Both the position numbers and the translations under genes were made by a program. A DNA stretch of 64,000 nucleotides, from NCBI RefSeq assembly GCF_024198175.1, contig NZ_JAJVKV010000020.1:1-64000 (forward strand), written 5' to 3'. The notes below the pieces were generated by a model. That model had not been told where the DNA came from, made no database searches, and was given only the letters and a program-made list of their open reading frames with translations. Positions within the stretch are counted from its first letter, which is position 1. Every line of letters begins with the position of its first letter. The DNA is from Pyxidicoccus xibeiensis (GTDB lineage: Bacteria > Myxococcota > Myxococcia > Myxococcales > Myxococcaceae). Below, one piece after another: positions 17,318 to 26,187 of the stretch.

Positions 17318-18997
17318 ATGAAGGCGAACCGCTGGCTGGTCCTGATGGGCCTGGCCCTGGCCTTGTCCGTTTCAGGGTGTGACGACGACGACGTGCCTCC
17401 CGTGAACCCACCGGGGGATGACGCCGGTGTCGGCAACGACGCGGGCTCGGACTCGGGGACGGAGCTGCCGGACGGCGGGCCGGGCTCGCAGTGCCTGGAC
17501 GTGGGGGCGGGCTGTAGCCGGGACACGGGCGCCGCGTGCTGTACGGGCATCTGCTCGGAGCAGGGGACGTGTCCCGAGCCGGGCGAGCAGTGCACGCCGG
17601 CCGGCGAGGCCTGCGCCAGCGGCATCGAGTGCTGCACGCAGAGCTGCCTCGGGGGGACGTGCTCCACCCAGCAGTGCCTGGACGTGGGCGGCACCTGCGC
17701 CAGCGCGGAGGAGTGCTGCACGAAGCTCTGCGGTGGCGACGGCAAGTGCGCGGCGCTGCCCGCGGGAACCTCGTCCTGCAAGGTGCCGGGCCAGGCCTGC
17801 GGCGTGGATGGCGACTGCTGCTCCACCAACTGCCAGGGCGGCATCTGCAAGCCGGCGTACTCGTGCCAGGCCAATGACGACATCTGCCTGAAGAACGAGG
17901 ACTGCTGCGGCGGGTCCTGCTCGCAGAACGGCACCGGCACGCCGGGTCGCTGCCTCGCAGTGGGCGGCGCGGGCGGTGGCAACTGCGTGCAGGACGGCAA
18001 CCCGTGCTCGGGCGCCAGCACCTGCTGCTCGCGCACCTGCGTGGACCTGGGCTTCGGCGCGACGGTGTGCCAGCCGGTGAGCGGCTGCCGGCCCACGGGC
18101 AACTATTGCACCTCCGACGGCGTGTGCTGCGGCGGGGAGAAGGTCTCCAACGCGGTGGACTGCCGGGAGAACCGCTGCGACAAGCCCAATGGCTGCAACC
18201 CCGTGGGCAACATCTGCGGCTCCGGCAGCCTGCCCGACGGCGGCATCATCGACGTCAACGCGCGCGAGGCCTGCTGTGACGGCCAGAAGGCCGTCTGCAA
18301 GGTGGACTCGTCCGGCGTGCCGCGCTGCTTCGGTGGCTGCCCCGGCGGCCAGTGCCCCACCGGGTGCTCCACCGGCTACACCGGTGAGGAGGGCTGCTGC
18401 ATCGCCCAGGGCAGCACGTGCCAGTTCAGCGACCAGTGCTGCAACGGGAACCGCTGCCTGCCCGGGGGGGACGCTGGCTTCACCTGCCAGCCGGCCCCCA
18501 CGTGTGATCCAGTGGGCGCGGAGTGCAACCCGGACAGCTCGGAGTGCTGCGCCGGTACGTCGTGCAAGGCCGTGGGAGAGCTGACCTGGGCCTGCCGTCC
18601 GAACACCACCCCGGGCGGTGGCTCCGACGGTGGCACTCCCGGTCCGGATGCGGGGACGGTCGATGGCGGCCCGGTGTGCGAGCCCAACGGTGAGACCTGC
18701 GCGAGCGGTGCCGCGTGCTGCTCGGGCATCTGCACCGGCGGGACATGCCAGGCGCCGCAGGCCTGCCAGCCCCAGGGCACCACGTGCACCTCGGCGGCGG
18801 ACTGCTGCTCGGGCCTGGGCTGCCGCATCCCGGGTGGGAGCACTTCGGGCCTCTGCGAGGCGGGGGCTACCTGCTCCGCGGCCGGGCAGGCGTGCGCACC
18901 CAACAGCCCCTGCTGCTTCGGCCTCCAGTGCGAGACGGGGACGGGCGGCGCGTGCGACGGAACCCAGCCCTGCGCCTGCACGGTGATCATCAGGTGA
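17318..18997 (+). CDS. Cysteine-rich repeat lipoprotein
   Basis: A 559-residue predicted lipoprotein. The signal peptide MKANRWLVLMGLALALSVSG ends at the lipobox Cys21, followed by an acidic run DDDD and a Pro/Gly/Asp linker. The rest consists of about 14 modules centred on a CC pair with the pattern CxxxGxxCxxxxxCCxxxCxxGxC, resembling disulfide-knot (Dickkopf-N-like or knottin) repeats. Cysteines should all be paired in the periplasm or on the surface. Such proteins are abundant in myxobacteria and are guessed to be adhesins or protease-resistant surface decorations. The ATG at 17318 follows GGGAGGGGAG. No partner gene is evident. Confidence 0.8.
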   Translation: MKANRWLVLMGLALALSVSGCDDDDVPPVNPPGDDAGVGNDAGSDSGTELPDGGPGSQCLDVGAGCSRDTGAACCTGICSEQGTCPEPGEQCTPAGEACASGIECCTQSCLGGTCSTQQCLDVGGTCASAEECCTKLCGGDGKCAALPAGTSSCKVPGQACGVDGDCCSTNCQGGICKPAYSCQANDDICLKNEDCCGGSCSQNGTGTPGRCLAVGGAGGGNCVQDGNPCSGASTCCSRTCVDLGFGATVCQPVSGCRPTGNYCTSDGVCCGGEKVSNAVDCRENRCDKPNGCNPVGNICGSGSLPDGGIIDVNAREACCDGQKAVCKVDSSGVPRCFGGCPGGQCPTGCSTGYTGEEGCCIAQGSTCQFSDQCCNGNRCLPGGDAGFTCQPAPTCDPVGAECNPDSSECCAGTSCKAVGELTWACRPNTTPGGGSDGGTPGPDAGTVDGGPVCEPNGETCASGAACCSGICTGGTCQAPQACQPQGTTCTSAADCCSGLGCRIPGGSTSGLCEAGATCSAAGQACAPNSPCCFGLQCETGTGGACDGTQPCACTVIIR

Positions 18998-19056
18998 ACA
19001 CCAACTGACGGTCACAGACTGGCGGGGAGTCGACTCGGGCAGTAGGACGGGCTTTG

Positions 19057-20115
19057 ATGGGAGCCCGATTGAAGTCCGTGTCCCTGCCCACCATGTCTGA
19101 AACCTCGCGAGCGCCCCGGCTCGAAGTCCGCGTCATAGGCCCCACCGAGCCGGGCCCGGTGGCCTCCGGACCGCCGGGGCTCTCCCGTCGTCCACGCCCA
19201 CGGCGCATCATCGCCGTGGGCGGAGGCAAGGGCGGCATCGGCAAGTCCATGGTGTCCGCCAACCTGGGTGTCGCGCTCGCGCAGGCAGGCCTCAACGTGC
19301 TGCTGGTGGACGCGGACCTGGGCGGTGCGAACCTGCACACGTGCTTGGGCGTGGGTCAGCCCACGGCGACGCTGTCCGACTTCCTGCGGCGCAACAAGGC
19401 GCAGCTCGAGGACGTCATCGTCCCCACGGGCGTGCCCCGGCTGTCGCTGATCGCCGGCGCGCAGGACGCGCTGGACGCCGCCAACCTCAAGTACGCGCAG
19501 AAGCAGAAGCTGCTGAAGACGCTGATGGGGGCGTCCGCGGACTACCTCATCATCGACCTGGGCGCCGGCACCAGCTTCAACACCATCGACTTCTTCATCA
19601 TGGCCGACCACGGCCTGCTGGTGGTGCTGCCCGAGCCCACGTCGGTGGAGAACGCCTACCGCTTCGCGAAGGCGGCCTTCTTCCGGCGGCTCCAGCAGGT
19701 GGAGGCGCAGTACGGCATCCAGGACGTGGTGGAGGACGCGCTCACCACCCGTGAGGGCTCGCTGCGCACGCTGCACGACGTGCTGGCCCAGGCACGACGC
19801 AAGGACCCCGCGAGCGCGGAGCGGCTCGAGCGCGAGCTGGCCGCGTTCCGCATCCGGCTCATCGTGAACCAGGCCCGGACGGACGCGGACCTCAACGTGG
19901 GCACCGCCGTGGCGGCCGCGTGGAAGAAGTTCTTCGGCATCGAGATGGACGACCTGGGTGCCATCCGGTACGACGACGAGGCCTGGCGTGCGGTGCGCAA
20001 GCGCCGGCCCGTCCTCATCGAGCGCCCCGACTCTCCGGCCGCCACCGCCATCCAGCGCATCGCGGCCCGCCTCCTTGCCCTCGACGGCACCACCGACTCC
20101 TCTTCTTCGCCATGA
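19057..20115 (+). CDS. MinD/ParA-family P-loop ATPase
   Basis: A 352-residue ATPase. The deviant Walker A motif GGGKGGIGKSM near residue 54 has the signature lysine, followed by VDADLGGANLHTCLG (switch I-like) and YLIIDLGAGTSFNTIDFF (Walker B/switch II). This resembles the FlhG/MinD branch that localises cell-pole or envelope machinery, but no flagellar gene is near and myxobacteria lack flagella. It probably works with the next gene, which overlaps it by 4 bp (ATGA). The start ATG at 19057 has an AGGA 9 bases upstream; an ATG at 19093 is the alternative. Confidence 0.85.
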   Translation: MGARLKSVSLPTMSETSRAPRLEVRVIGPTEPGPVASGPPGLSRRPRPRRIIAVGGGKGGIGKSMVSANLGVALAQAGLNVLLVDADLGGANLHTCLGVGQPTATLSDFLRRNKAQLEDVIVPTGVPRLSLIAGAQDALDAANLKYAQKQKLLKTLMGASADYLIIDLGAGTSFNTIDFFIMADHGLLVVLPEPTSVENAYRFAKAAFFRRLQQVEAQYGIQDVVEDALTTREGSLRTLHDVLAQARRKDPASAERLERELAAFRIRLIVNQARTDADLNVGTAVAAAWKKFFGIEMDDLGAIRYDDEAWRAVRKRRPVLIERPDSPAATAIQRIAARLLALDGTTDSSSSP

Positions 20116-21491
20116 AGCCCTTCGAGCAGCAGACCTATTACGAGCTCCTGGAGGTTCCCGTCTCCGCGCCGGTGGACGACATCCGCGCGGCCTACTCGCG
20201 GCTGATGGAGCTGTACTCGCCGGACTCCATCGCCGTGTACGCGCTGGTGGACCCGGAGCAGGTGGACACGCTCCGCGCCCGGATGACCGAGGCGATGGAG
20301 ATCCTCACCGACGCGGACCTCCGCGCCGAATACGACAAGGATCTGGGGCTGCCCGCCGTGCGGATGGCGGAGGCCGTCGCCGCCGGTGGGAGGCCCTCGT
20401 CCGAGGCCAGGGCGGGTGCGGGCGCGGTGGCCCGGGCCGCCGAGGCGCTCGCCAGCACGGCGGTGGAGGTCCGCGCGGAGGCCCCGGCACGGGACGCGGC
20501 GGTGGCTTCCACCCAGACGCCCGCTTCCGAGGCGCCCGCGCCGGCACAGGAAGGGCAGGTCGACTTCCGCTCCAGGTTCTTCCGCGGCTTCTCCTTCGCG
20601 TACGTGTCCAGCTCGCTGGAGGTCTCGCCGCTCGTCGGCAGCGCGGTGGACGTGTCCTCCCCCGCGCGGGCTCCGACTGCATCCCCGGCGAGCCCTGTCG
20701 TCGAGGCCGTGGCCGCGGCTCCGAGTCCCGTGACGCCTGTGCCAGAGGCCGCGGCTCCAGCCCCGGCTCCGCTCCCGACGAGCCCTGTCGTCGAGGCCGT
20801 GGCCGCGGCTCCGAGTCCCGTGACGCCTGTGCCAGAGGCCGCGGCTCCGGCCCCGACTCCGCTCCCGGTGGCCCCTGTCGCCGAGGCTGCGAGTCCGGCC
20901 CCGGCGGCCGCGAGCGCTCCGCCCGCCGCTCCAAAGCCGGATGCGCCCGCCGCCGTGCCGGCCCGCCCGGAGAGCACCCCCAGCACTCCGTCCCTGGCGG
21001 GCCCGCCGCCGCTGCCGGGCACCCGCGCGGCCGTCCTCCGGGCCACGGCCGAGGCCCGGGCCGCGGCACGGGCCACCGCTCCAGACTCACAGGCGCCGCG
21101 TCCGGCCTCCGGTCGGCAGCTCGGCGACGCGCAGATCCTCTCCCAGGACTCGGCCATCGCCACCGCTGAGTCGGCCCTGGCGCAGGTGGCGGCCCGGGTG
21201 CGCGAGCCGCGTCCCCGCACCCCGGACATCCCCTCGGACGCCGAGTTCAACGGCGAACTGCTGCGCCGCGTCCGTGAGGCCCGGGGCTTCTCCCTCCAGC
21301 AGGTCGCCGACCGCACCCGCATCACTCGCAGTCACCTGGAGAACGTGGAGGCGGACCGCTACTCCGCCCTCCCACCCCCCGTGTATCTGCGCGGCATCCT
21401 GATGAACCTGGCCCGCGAGCTGGGGCTGGACCCCCTCCGGGTCTCCAGGAGCTATCTGGCCCTGGCTTCTGAGAAGTCGGGGAAGAAGTGA
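20112..21491 (+). CDS. J-like domain / RodZ-type HTH fusion protein
   Basis: A 459-residue protein in three parts. Residues 1-75 look like a DnaJ J-domain (YYELLEVPVSAPVDDIRAAYSRL ... ILTDADLRAEYDKDLG), but the essential HPD tripeptide is replaced by SPD, so Hsp70 stimulation is doubtful. Residues about 180-370 are an Ala/Pro linker with a recent 30-residue duplication. Residues about 380-455 form a helix-turn-helix of the RodZ N-terminal type (GELLRRVREARGFSLQQVADRTRI ... PPPVYLRGILMNLARELGL), which in RodZ binds MreB rather than DNA; there is no transmembrane segment here. Coupling to a MinD-like ATPase suggests a spatial-organisation role. Confidence 0.75.
   Translation: MKPFEQQTYYELLEVPVSAPVDDIRAAYSRLMELYSPDSIAVYALVDPEQVDTLRARMTEAMEILTDADLRAEYDKDLGLPAVRMAEAVAAGGRPSSEARAGAGAVARAAEALASTAVEVRAEAPARDAAVASTQTPASEAPAPAQEGQVDFRSRFFRGFSFAYVSSSLEVSPLVGSAVDVSSPARAPTASPASPVVEAVAAAPSPVTPVPEAAAPAPAPLPTSPVVEAVAAAPSPVTPVPEAAAPAPTPLPVAPVAEAASPAPAAASAPPAAPKPDAPAAVPARPESTPSTPSLAGPPPLPGTRAAVLRATAEARAAARATAPDSQAPRPASGRQLGDAQILSQDSAIATAESALAQVAARVREPRPRTPDIPSDAEFNGELLRRVREARGFSLQQVADRTRITRSHLENVEADRYSALPPPVYLRGILMNLARELGLDPLRVSRSYLALASEKSGKK
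20691..20870 (+). repeat. Direct repeat, two 90-bp copies
   Basis: Copies at 20691-20780 and 20781-20870 are almost identical, both starting agccctgtcgtcgaggccgt. Each encodes 30 residues of the Ala/Pro linker, so copy-number change keeps the reading frame. Confidence 0.9.
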
Positions 21492-21573
21492 CTTCGTCCA
21501 GGGGACGGCTTGATGGAGGAGGGGTGCGAGGAAAGTTGACTCCCCCCTGGCCGGTGCCTAAGTAGGTAGGACG

Positions 21574-21837
21574 ATGACGGACGAGGAAAAGGTCAAGGCG
21601 ATGCGGCTCGCCCGTGCGATTGCCTCGGATATCTCGCTCTACAACGAGCAGAAGATCATCAAGGGCATCGAGCAGGACAACCTCTTCGAGGTCCTCAAGG
21701 AGGAACTGGAAGAGGGCCGCGAGCTCTACAAGAGCCGCGTCAGCCAGGAGATCTTCACGAAGATGAACTTCTTCGAGCGCGCCATCAACGACATCGTGCT
21801 GCGCTCCAAGGCGCACGTGAAGTCGAAGATCTGGTAG
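21574..21837 (+). CDS. Small conserved helical protein
   Basis: An 87-residue charged protein, mostly helical (MTDEEKVKAMRLARAIASDI ... LKEELEEGRELYKSRVSQE), with no Cys, signal or membrane segment. It looks like the small conserved myxobacterial proteins often found next to housekeeping genes. A possible coiled coil spans residues 25-60. It starts 12 bases before the RluD gene ends its upstream gap and is probably co-transcribed with it. No function can be assigned. Confidence 0.7.
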   Translation: MTDEEKVKAMRLARAIASDISLYNEQKIIKGIEQDNLFEVLKEELEEGRELYKSRVSQEIFTKMNFFERAINDIVLRSKAHVKSKIW

Positions 21838-21848
21838 CGCCTGCACAC

Positions 21849-22889
21849 GTGGTAGCGCCCGACACGCGAGAGCACCGCGCCCCACCCGAAGCCCGCGGTG
21901 AGCGCGTGGATCAGTACCTCGCCCGCGCCTTCCCGGACCTCACCCGCTCGCGCATCCACGGCCTCATCGAGGCCGGGCATGTGCTCGCCGACGGCCAGCC
22001 CGCCAAGCCGGCCCGGCGCCTGCGTGGCGGCGAGCTGCTGTCCCTCCACATCCCCGCGCCCGTGCCCGCCGTCCCGCTGGCCGAGGAGCTGCCCCTCGCG
22101 GTGCTCCACGAGGACCGGGACCTGGTGGTGGTGGACAAGGCCGCGGGCATGGTGGTGCACCCGGGCGCCGGACATGCCTCGGGCACCCTGGTCAACGCGC
22201 TGCTGCACCGCGTGAAGGACCTGGCCGGCGTGGGCGGAGAGCTGCGCCCCGGCATCGTCCACCGCCTGGACAAGGACACCACCGGCTGCCTCGTGGTGGC
22301 CAAGAACGAGCAGGCGCTGGTGGCGCTCCAGAAGTCCTTCAAGACGCGCGCGGTGGAGAAGACCTACCTGGCGCTCGTCCATGGCACGCCCCCGGCCGAG
22401 GCGCGCATCGAGACGCTCTACGGCCGCCACCCCGTCAACCGCCAGCGCTTCACCGGCAAGGTGAAGGAGGGCAAGCAGGCCATCACCGTGTTCCGCGTCC
22501 TCGAGTCCTTCGACGGCGCCGCACTGGTGGAGGTGGATCTGCTCACCGGCCGCACGCACCAGATTCGCGTGCACCTGTCCGAGGCCGGCCACCCGCTGCT
22601 GTGCGACGCCCTCTACGGCGCGGGGCGCAAGCCGAAGGGGCTGGCGGCCGAGGCACAGGAGAAGCTGGGCCGCCAGGCGCTGCATGCCTGGCGCCTGGCC
22701 TTCGCCCACCCGCGCACGGGCAAGGTGCTGAAGCTGGAGGCCCCGGTGCCGGCAGACCTGGAGGCCGCGCTGGCGCTGCTGCGCGGTGACAAGGCCGCGC
22801 CCGCGGAGGTGGCGGCGAAGGCGCCCGCCAGGGCGAAGCCCGCCGCGCGGAAGAAGGCGGCGAAGCGCACGACGGGCCGGGCGCGCTGA
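21849..22889 (+). CDS. rluD: RluA/RluD-family pseudouridine synthase
   Basis: A 346-residue enzyme. An S4 RNA-binding domain at about residues 15-75 (RVDQYLARAFPDLTRSRIHGLI) precedes the catalytic domain with the signature PGIVHRLDKDTTGCLVVAKN, in which the Asp is the nucleophile, and with GRTHQIRVHL downstream. RluD makes pseudouridines in helix 69 of 23S rRNA, at positions 1911, 1915 and 1917 in E. coli numbering. The C-terminus carries an added basic Ala/Lys/Pro tail (about 35 residues), common in myxobacterial RNA-binding proteins. The start is GTG at 21849. The exact target within the RluA family is inferred. Confidence 0.88.
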   Translation: MVAPDTREHRAPPEARGERVDQYLARAFPDLTRSRIHGLIEAGHVLADGQPAKPARRLRGGELLSLHIPAPVPAVPLAEELPLAVLHEDRDLVVVDKAAGMVVHPGAGHASGTLVNALLHRVKDLAGVGGELRPGIVHRLDKDTTGCLVVAKNEQALVALQKSFKTRAVEKTYLALVHGTPPAEARIETLYGRHPVNRQRFTGKVKEGKQAITVFRVLESFDGAALVEVDLLTGRTHQIRVHLSEAGHPLLCDALYGAGRKPKGLAAEAQEKLGRQALHAWRLAFAHPRTGKVLKLEAPVPADLEAALALLRGDKAAPAEVAAKAPARAKPAARKKAAKRTTGRAR

Positions 22890-22904
22890 GCGGCGCGGCC
22901 CGGG

Positions 22905-24218
22905 CTACAGGCCGGAGACGCTGAGCGACTGCTGGCGCTTGGACAGCACCTTGACGGGCTGGATGGCCATGACGCGCATGAAGACCTGGAGCAGCTCCGG
23001 GTCGAACTTGTTGCGCATCTCCGTCCACATCAGCATCAGCGCGACTTCGGGGCCGTAGGCGTCGCGGTACGGGCGCTTGGACGTGAGCGCGTCGTACGCG
23101 TCGCAGATGGCGATGATCTTCGCGTACGCCCCGAGGTTCGTCTTCGGGATGATCATCTGGATGTTGCCGCGCGAGTCGCGCACGGCGGTGCCGAAGTCCG
23201 TCTTGTGCTCGAAGGTCGTCACCACGCGCAGCAGGGTGGAGCGGCTGAAGCCCTTCTCCATCAGGATGTTGCGCACGGAGATGAGCGGCGCCTTCTGCAC
23301 CGCCACGCGCTCGTCCGGCGTCAGCGCGCCGCGCTTGGTGGCCAGCTCCTCCGGCAGCGTGGCCATGCCCGCGTCGTGGAAGAGGGCGATGTAGCCCAGG
23401 TCTCTCAGCTGCGGCTTTGTCAGCCCCAGCTCCGCGCCGAAGACGACGCTCATCAGGCACACGTTGACCTGGTGGTACACGAGGTAGTCGTCCTCGCGCC
23501 GCATCGTCGTCATGCCCAGGAAGTGCGTCTTCTGCTCGAAGGAGATGTCCACGAAGTCCTGCACCAGCCGCAGCGCCTTGGAGGCGTTGATGGGCTTCCC
23601 GGCGCGCACGGACTCCAGGTACTTCGTGAGGAAGAACACCGCGCGGGCATAGATGGTCATCGCGTACTTCTTGCGATCGACCTTCTGGTCGCCCGGGTTG
23701 TCCATGTCCTTGTTCAGCTTCTCCTTCAGCTTGGAGAACTTCGCCACCCGCATGTTGAGCAGCTTGCGGCCCGCCAGCCCGTCCTCCTCCGCCGTGCTCG
23801 ACTGCTCCTTGGCGAAGATCCAGATGAAGTTCTTCAGGTCCGGCACCGTCACCGGCTTGGTCAGCGTGAAGCCGCCCACGTCCTTGGCGCGCAGCTCCGA
23901 CAGGAGGTAGCGCTGGTTCTCGATGGAGTTGAGGTCCACCTTCACCAGCATCCCGTTCAGGTAGAAGGACTCCTTGACGCCCGCCAGCTCCAGCCGGCCT
24001 TCCTTGCCGATGATCTGGTTGATGATGTCCTGGAGCTGGTGCAGCGGCTTCTGGAAGACCGCGTTCTCCGGGTCATACATCTTCACCGAGCGCACCAGCA
24101 TGTAGAGGCCGGCGACCATGGAGCGCGCGAGCGACTGGAGCTTCTCGTTGTGCTCGCGGCCGAACTCGTTGACGTTCTCCTCATGGGCCTGGTGGCTGAT
24201 CTTCAGGTTGTCGGCCAT
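22905..24218 (-). CDS. HD-domain (degenerate HD-GYP-like) protein
   Basis: A 437-residue cytosolic protein. The N-terminal 200 residues are a helical region with no known match. The HD domain follows: YHQVNVCLMSVVFG, then the metal-binding ALFHDAGMATLP (HD pair) and the IIAICDAYDALTSKRPYRDAY motif shared with HD-GYP phosphodiesterases. The diagnostic HHExxDGxGYP stretch is missing; the corresponding region reads TTFEHKTDFG. Cyclic-di-GMP hydrolysis is therefore uncertain, though metal-dependent phosphohydrolase activity remains possible. The start ATG at 24218 lies 4 bases after the stop of the HEAT-repeat gene, so the pair is one operon and probably one complex. Confidence 0.8.
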   Translation of the reverse strand: MADNLKISHQAHEENVNEFGREHNEKLQSLARSMVAGLYMLVRSVKMYDPENAVFQKPLHQLQDIINQIIGKEGRLELAGVKESFYLNGMLVKVDLNSIENQRYLLSELRAKDVGGFTLTKPVTVPDLKNFIWIFAKEQSSTAEEDGLAGRKLLNMRVAKFSKLKEKLNKDMDNPGDQKVDRKKYAMTIYARAVFFLTKYLESVRAGKPINASKALRLVQDFVDISFEQKTHFLGMTTMRREDDYLVYHQVNVCLMSVVFGAELGLTKPQLRDLGYIALFHDAGMATLPEELATKRGALTPDERVAVQKAPLISVRNILMEKGFSRSTLLRVVTTFEHKTDFGTAVRDSRGNIQMIIPKTNLGAYAKIIAICDAYDALTSKRPYRDAYGPEVALMLMWTEMRNKFDPELLQVFMRVMAIQPVKVLSKRQQSLSVSGL

Positions 24219-24222
24219 GGGT

Positions 24223-25989
24223 CTATGCCTCCTCCGGGAGCGCCGAGTCCCCGAACAATGTCTTGCGGGTCTGATACATCGCCTTGCGTGCCGCGGTGAG
24301 GACCTCGAGCGGCTGGCTCTTGTCCTCCACCACCACCTGCAACATCTTGTAGCTCTGGATGGAGCACGCGCCACCGAGGCCGTGGATGGCCAGCAGCTTG
24401 TCCTCCAGCACCCGCTTCTTGTTGAGCAGCGAGGGCTTCACCGTCAGCAGCTGCTGCATCATGGACAGTGCCCCCGGCGTGCCGGTGGAGCCGATGGCCG
24501 TGTAGAACGCGGCGCGCTCGTCTGGCGTCCTCTTGTCGAACGCGGCGTCGCGCACCACCCGCATCAGGTCCACGAAGGCCTTGTCGCGGTCGAACTCCGG
24601 CAGCAGCTTCGCCGCAATCGTGCGCACCTGGGAGATGGAGTCATTCAGCGCGTCGACGACGAGGCGCCGGGCCTCGCCGGTGCGGCCGCGGCCTATGATC
24701 TGGAGGACCTCCAGCTTCACCACCAGGTTGGGGCTCTTGAGCACCTGGCCGAACATCTTGATGCGGTCCGGGTGGTTGCTCTTCTCCAGGACGTACACCA
24801 TGTCGCGCACCGTCTGCGGGCGGTCCGACACCAGCCGCGCCACGAAGGGCTCCGGCTGCTCGCGGGCGAAGCCCGACAGGACGTCGCACAGCAGCAGGCG
24901 GTTCTCCGGCAGCTCGATGGTCTCCAGCACCGTCAGGAGCGGGATGATGGAGTCGCGGCCGAGCACCTGGATGTAGCGCGTGACGTCCGAGGCGTTCTTC
25001 GGGCGCGTCGTCCTGAGCACCTCGCCCAGCCGCTGCAGGCGCTGCTCCTCGCCCATCTTGTGGAGGAAGTTCTCCAGCATCCGGCCCAGCGGCTCGCCGC
25101 CCTCGCGCTGCGACAGGGCCCGCAGCTTGAGGACGATTTGATTGATGGTGCTGAAGTCGTCCTGCAGGAGGAGCATGTCCAGCAGCTGCACGAAGATCTC
25201 CTCGAGCAGCGCCGCGTCCTCCACGCCGCCTTCCACCACCTGGAACACGGCGCTCACCAGCTTGGGGAAGAGCCGCGCGTTCTCCTCCTCCATGACTTCG
25301 CGCTGCAGCTTCGCCTTCAGCTCGTCCGAGGCGTGCCGCCCGCCCACCACCAGGCCGCGAATCTGCTCCACGCCCTCCAGCCTGGCGTCCAGGTCCTCCG
25401 CGGACACACGCGCGAAGCGCAGGTAGTCGTCCGAGTTCGTCTGCAGGCGCGAGTAGAGGTAGCCGACGACCTTGTCCACCTCGACCTGGACCTCCTCCTC
25501 GCTGGCGTTCTCCATGGAGAAGCCTTCCACCACCACGTACTCGACGTGCTCCATGGCCGCGCGCCACAGCTGCGCCAGCACGTCCTCGGAGCCGCGCTCC
25601 GGCTCGGACAGGGCGATGAGCGTGAAGGTGACCAGCTCCTCCACCAGCATCCCCGGGCGGAAGATGAGCTGCCGGATGCCGTCCCGGAAGAACTTGTAGG
25701 GCAGCGGCGTGTCCTCGGAGAACAGCGGCTCCCCGTACAGCAGGAGGTTCTGCATCTCCACCTTCAGCGACAGCGCGCCGTGCTTCTCGGTGTACGCGTT
25801 GAGGGCCTCGAGCGCCTTCCCGAGGAACTCCGGGAAGCGCGTCTCGTTGTGCCGGTACATGCCGATCTGCTTGATGCCCTTCAGCAGGTGGAAGGTGAAC
25901 GTCCGCGCCAGCTCCACCTTCTCCCGTGCCTCGGGAGAGAGCTCGGCTTCCGCGCTCGCGTCTGGGGTGGCTTTCTGGGGCTGGGCCAT
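24223..25989 (-). CDS. HEAT-repeat scaffold protein
   Basis: A 588-residue, almost fully helical protein. The first 200 residues (LARTFTFHLLKGIKQIGMYR ... KHGALSLKVEMQNLLLYGEP) resemble the N-terminal region of the partner HD protein in pattern (hydrophobic helix, then a short strand pair with a G-E-P turn). Residues about 330-580 are HEAT-like repeats with NLVVKLEVLQIIGRGRTGEARR as the clearest unit. No catalytic motif is visible. It is the first gene of a two-gene leftward operon. Probable role: a protein-binding scaffold regulating the HD protein. Confidence 0.7.
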   Translation of the reverse strand: MAQPQKATPDASAEAELSPEAREKVELARTFTFHLLKGIKQIGMYRHNETRFPEFLGKALEALNAYTEKHGALSLKVEMQNLLLYGEPLFSEDTPLPYKFFRDGIRQLIFRPGMLVEELVTFTLIALSEPERGSEDVLAQLWRAAMEHVEYVVVEGFSMENASEEEVQVEVDKVVGYLYSRLQTNSDDYLRFARVSAEDLDARLEGVEQIRGLVVGGRHASDELKAKLQREVMEEENARLFPKLVSAVFQVVEGGVEDAALLEEIFVQLLDMLLLQDDFSTINQIVLKLRALSQREGGEPLGRMLENFLHKMGEEQRLQRLGEVLRTTRPKNASDVTRYIQVLGRDSIIPLLTVLETIELPENRLLLCDVLSGFAREQPEPFVARLVSDRPQTVRDMVYVLEKSNHPDRIKMFGQVLKSPNLVVKLEVLQIIGRGRTGEARRLVVDALNDSISQVRTIAAKLLPEFDRDKAFVDLMRVVRDAAFDKRTPDERAAFYTAIGSTGTPGALSMMQQLLTVKPSLLNKKRVLEDKLLAIHGLGGACSIQSYKMLQVVVEDKSQPLEVLTAARKAMYQTRKTLFGDSALPEEA

Positions 25990-26187
25990 GCGTCTGCAAC
26001 TCTCCGCTCGGGCGGTATCCCAAGCCTACCCTGATTTCTGCCCGTTACCCAGGAGGGCAACCCCAGGAAGTTCGCGATGTTGAAGTGACAGCCATGAAAC
26101 AGCGCCCGGGCTGACCGGGATTTCCGGGTGTGGTACGAGCCGGCGCATCCTCCGAAGGGATGTAACAGGCGAAGGGGTGTAACGGGC

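Noticed and set aside
21536-21564. A possible TTGACT-17-TAAGTA promoter before the 87-residue protein
   Set aside because: The -10 matches only two of six positions and the implied leader would be about 3 nt; not kept as a feature.
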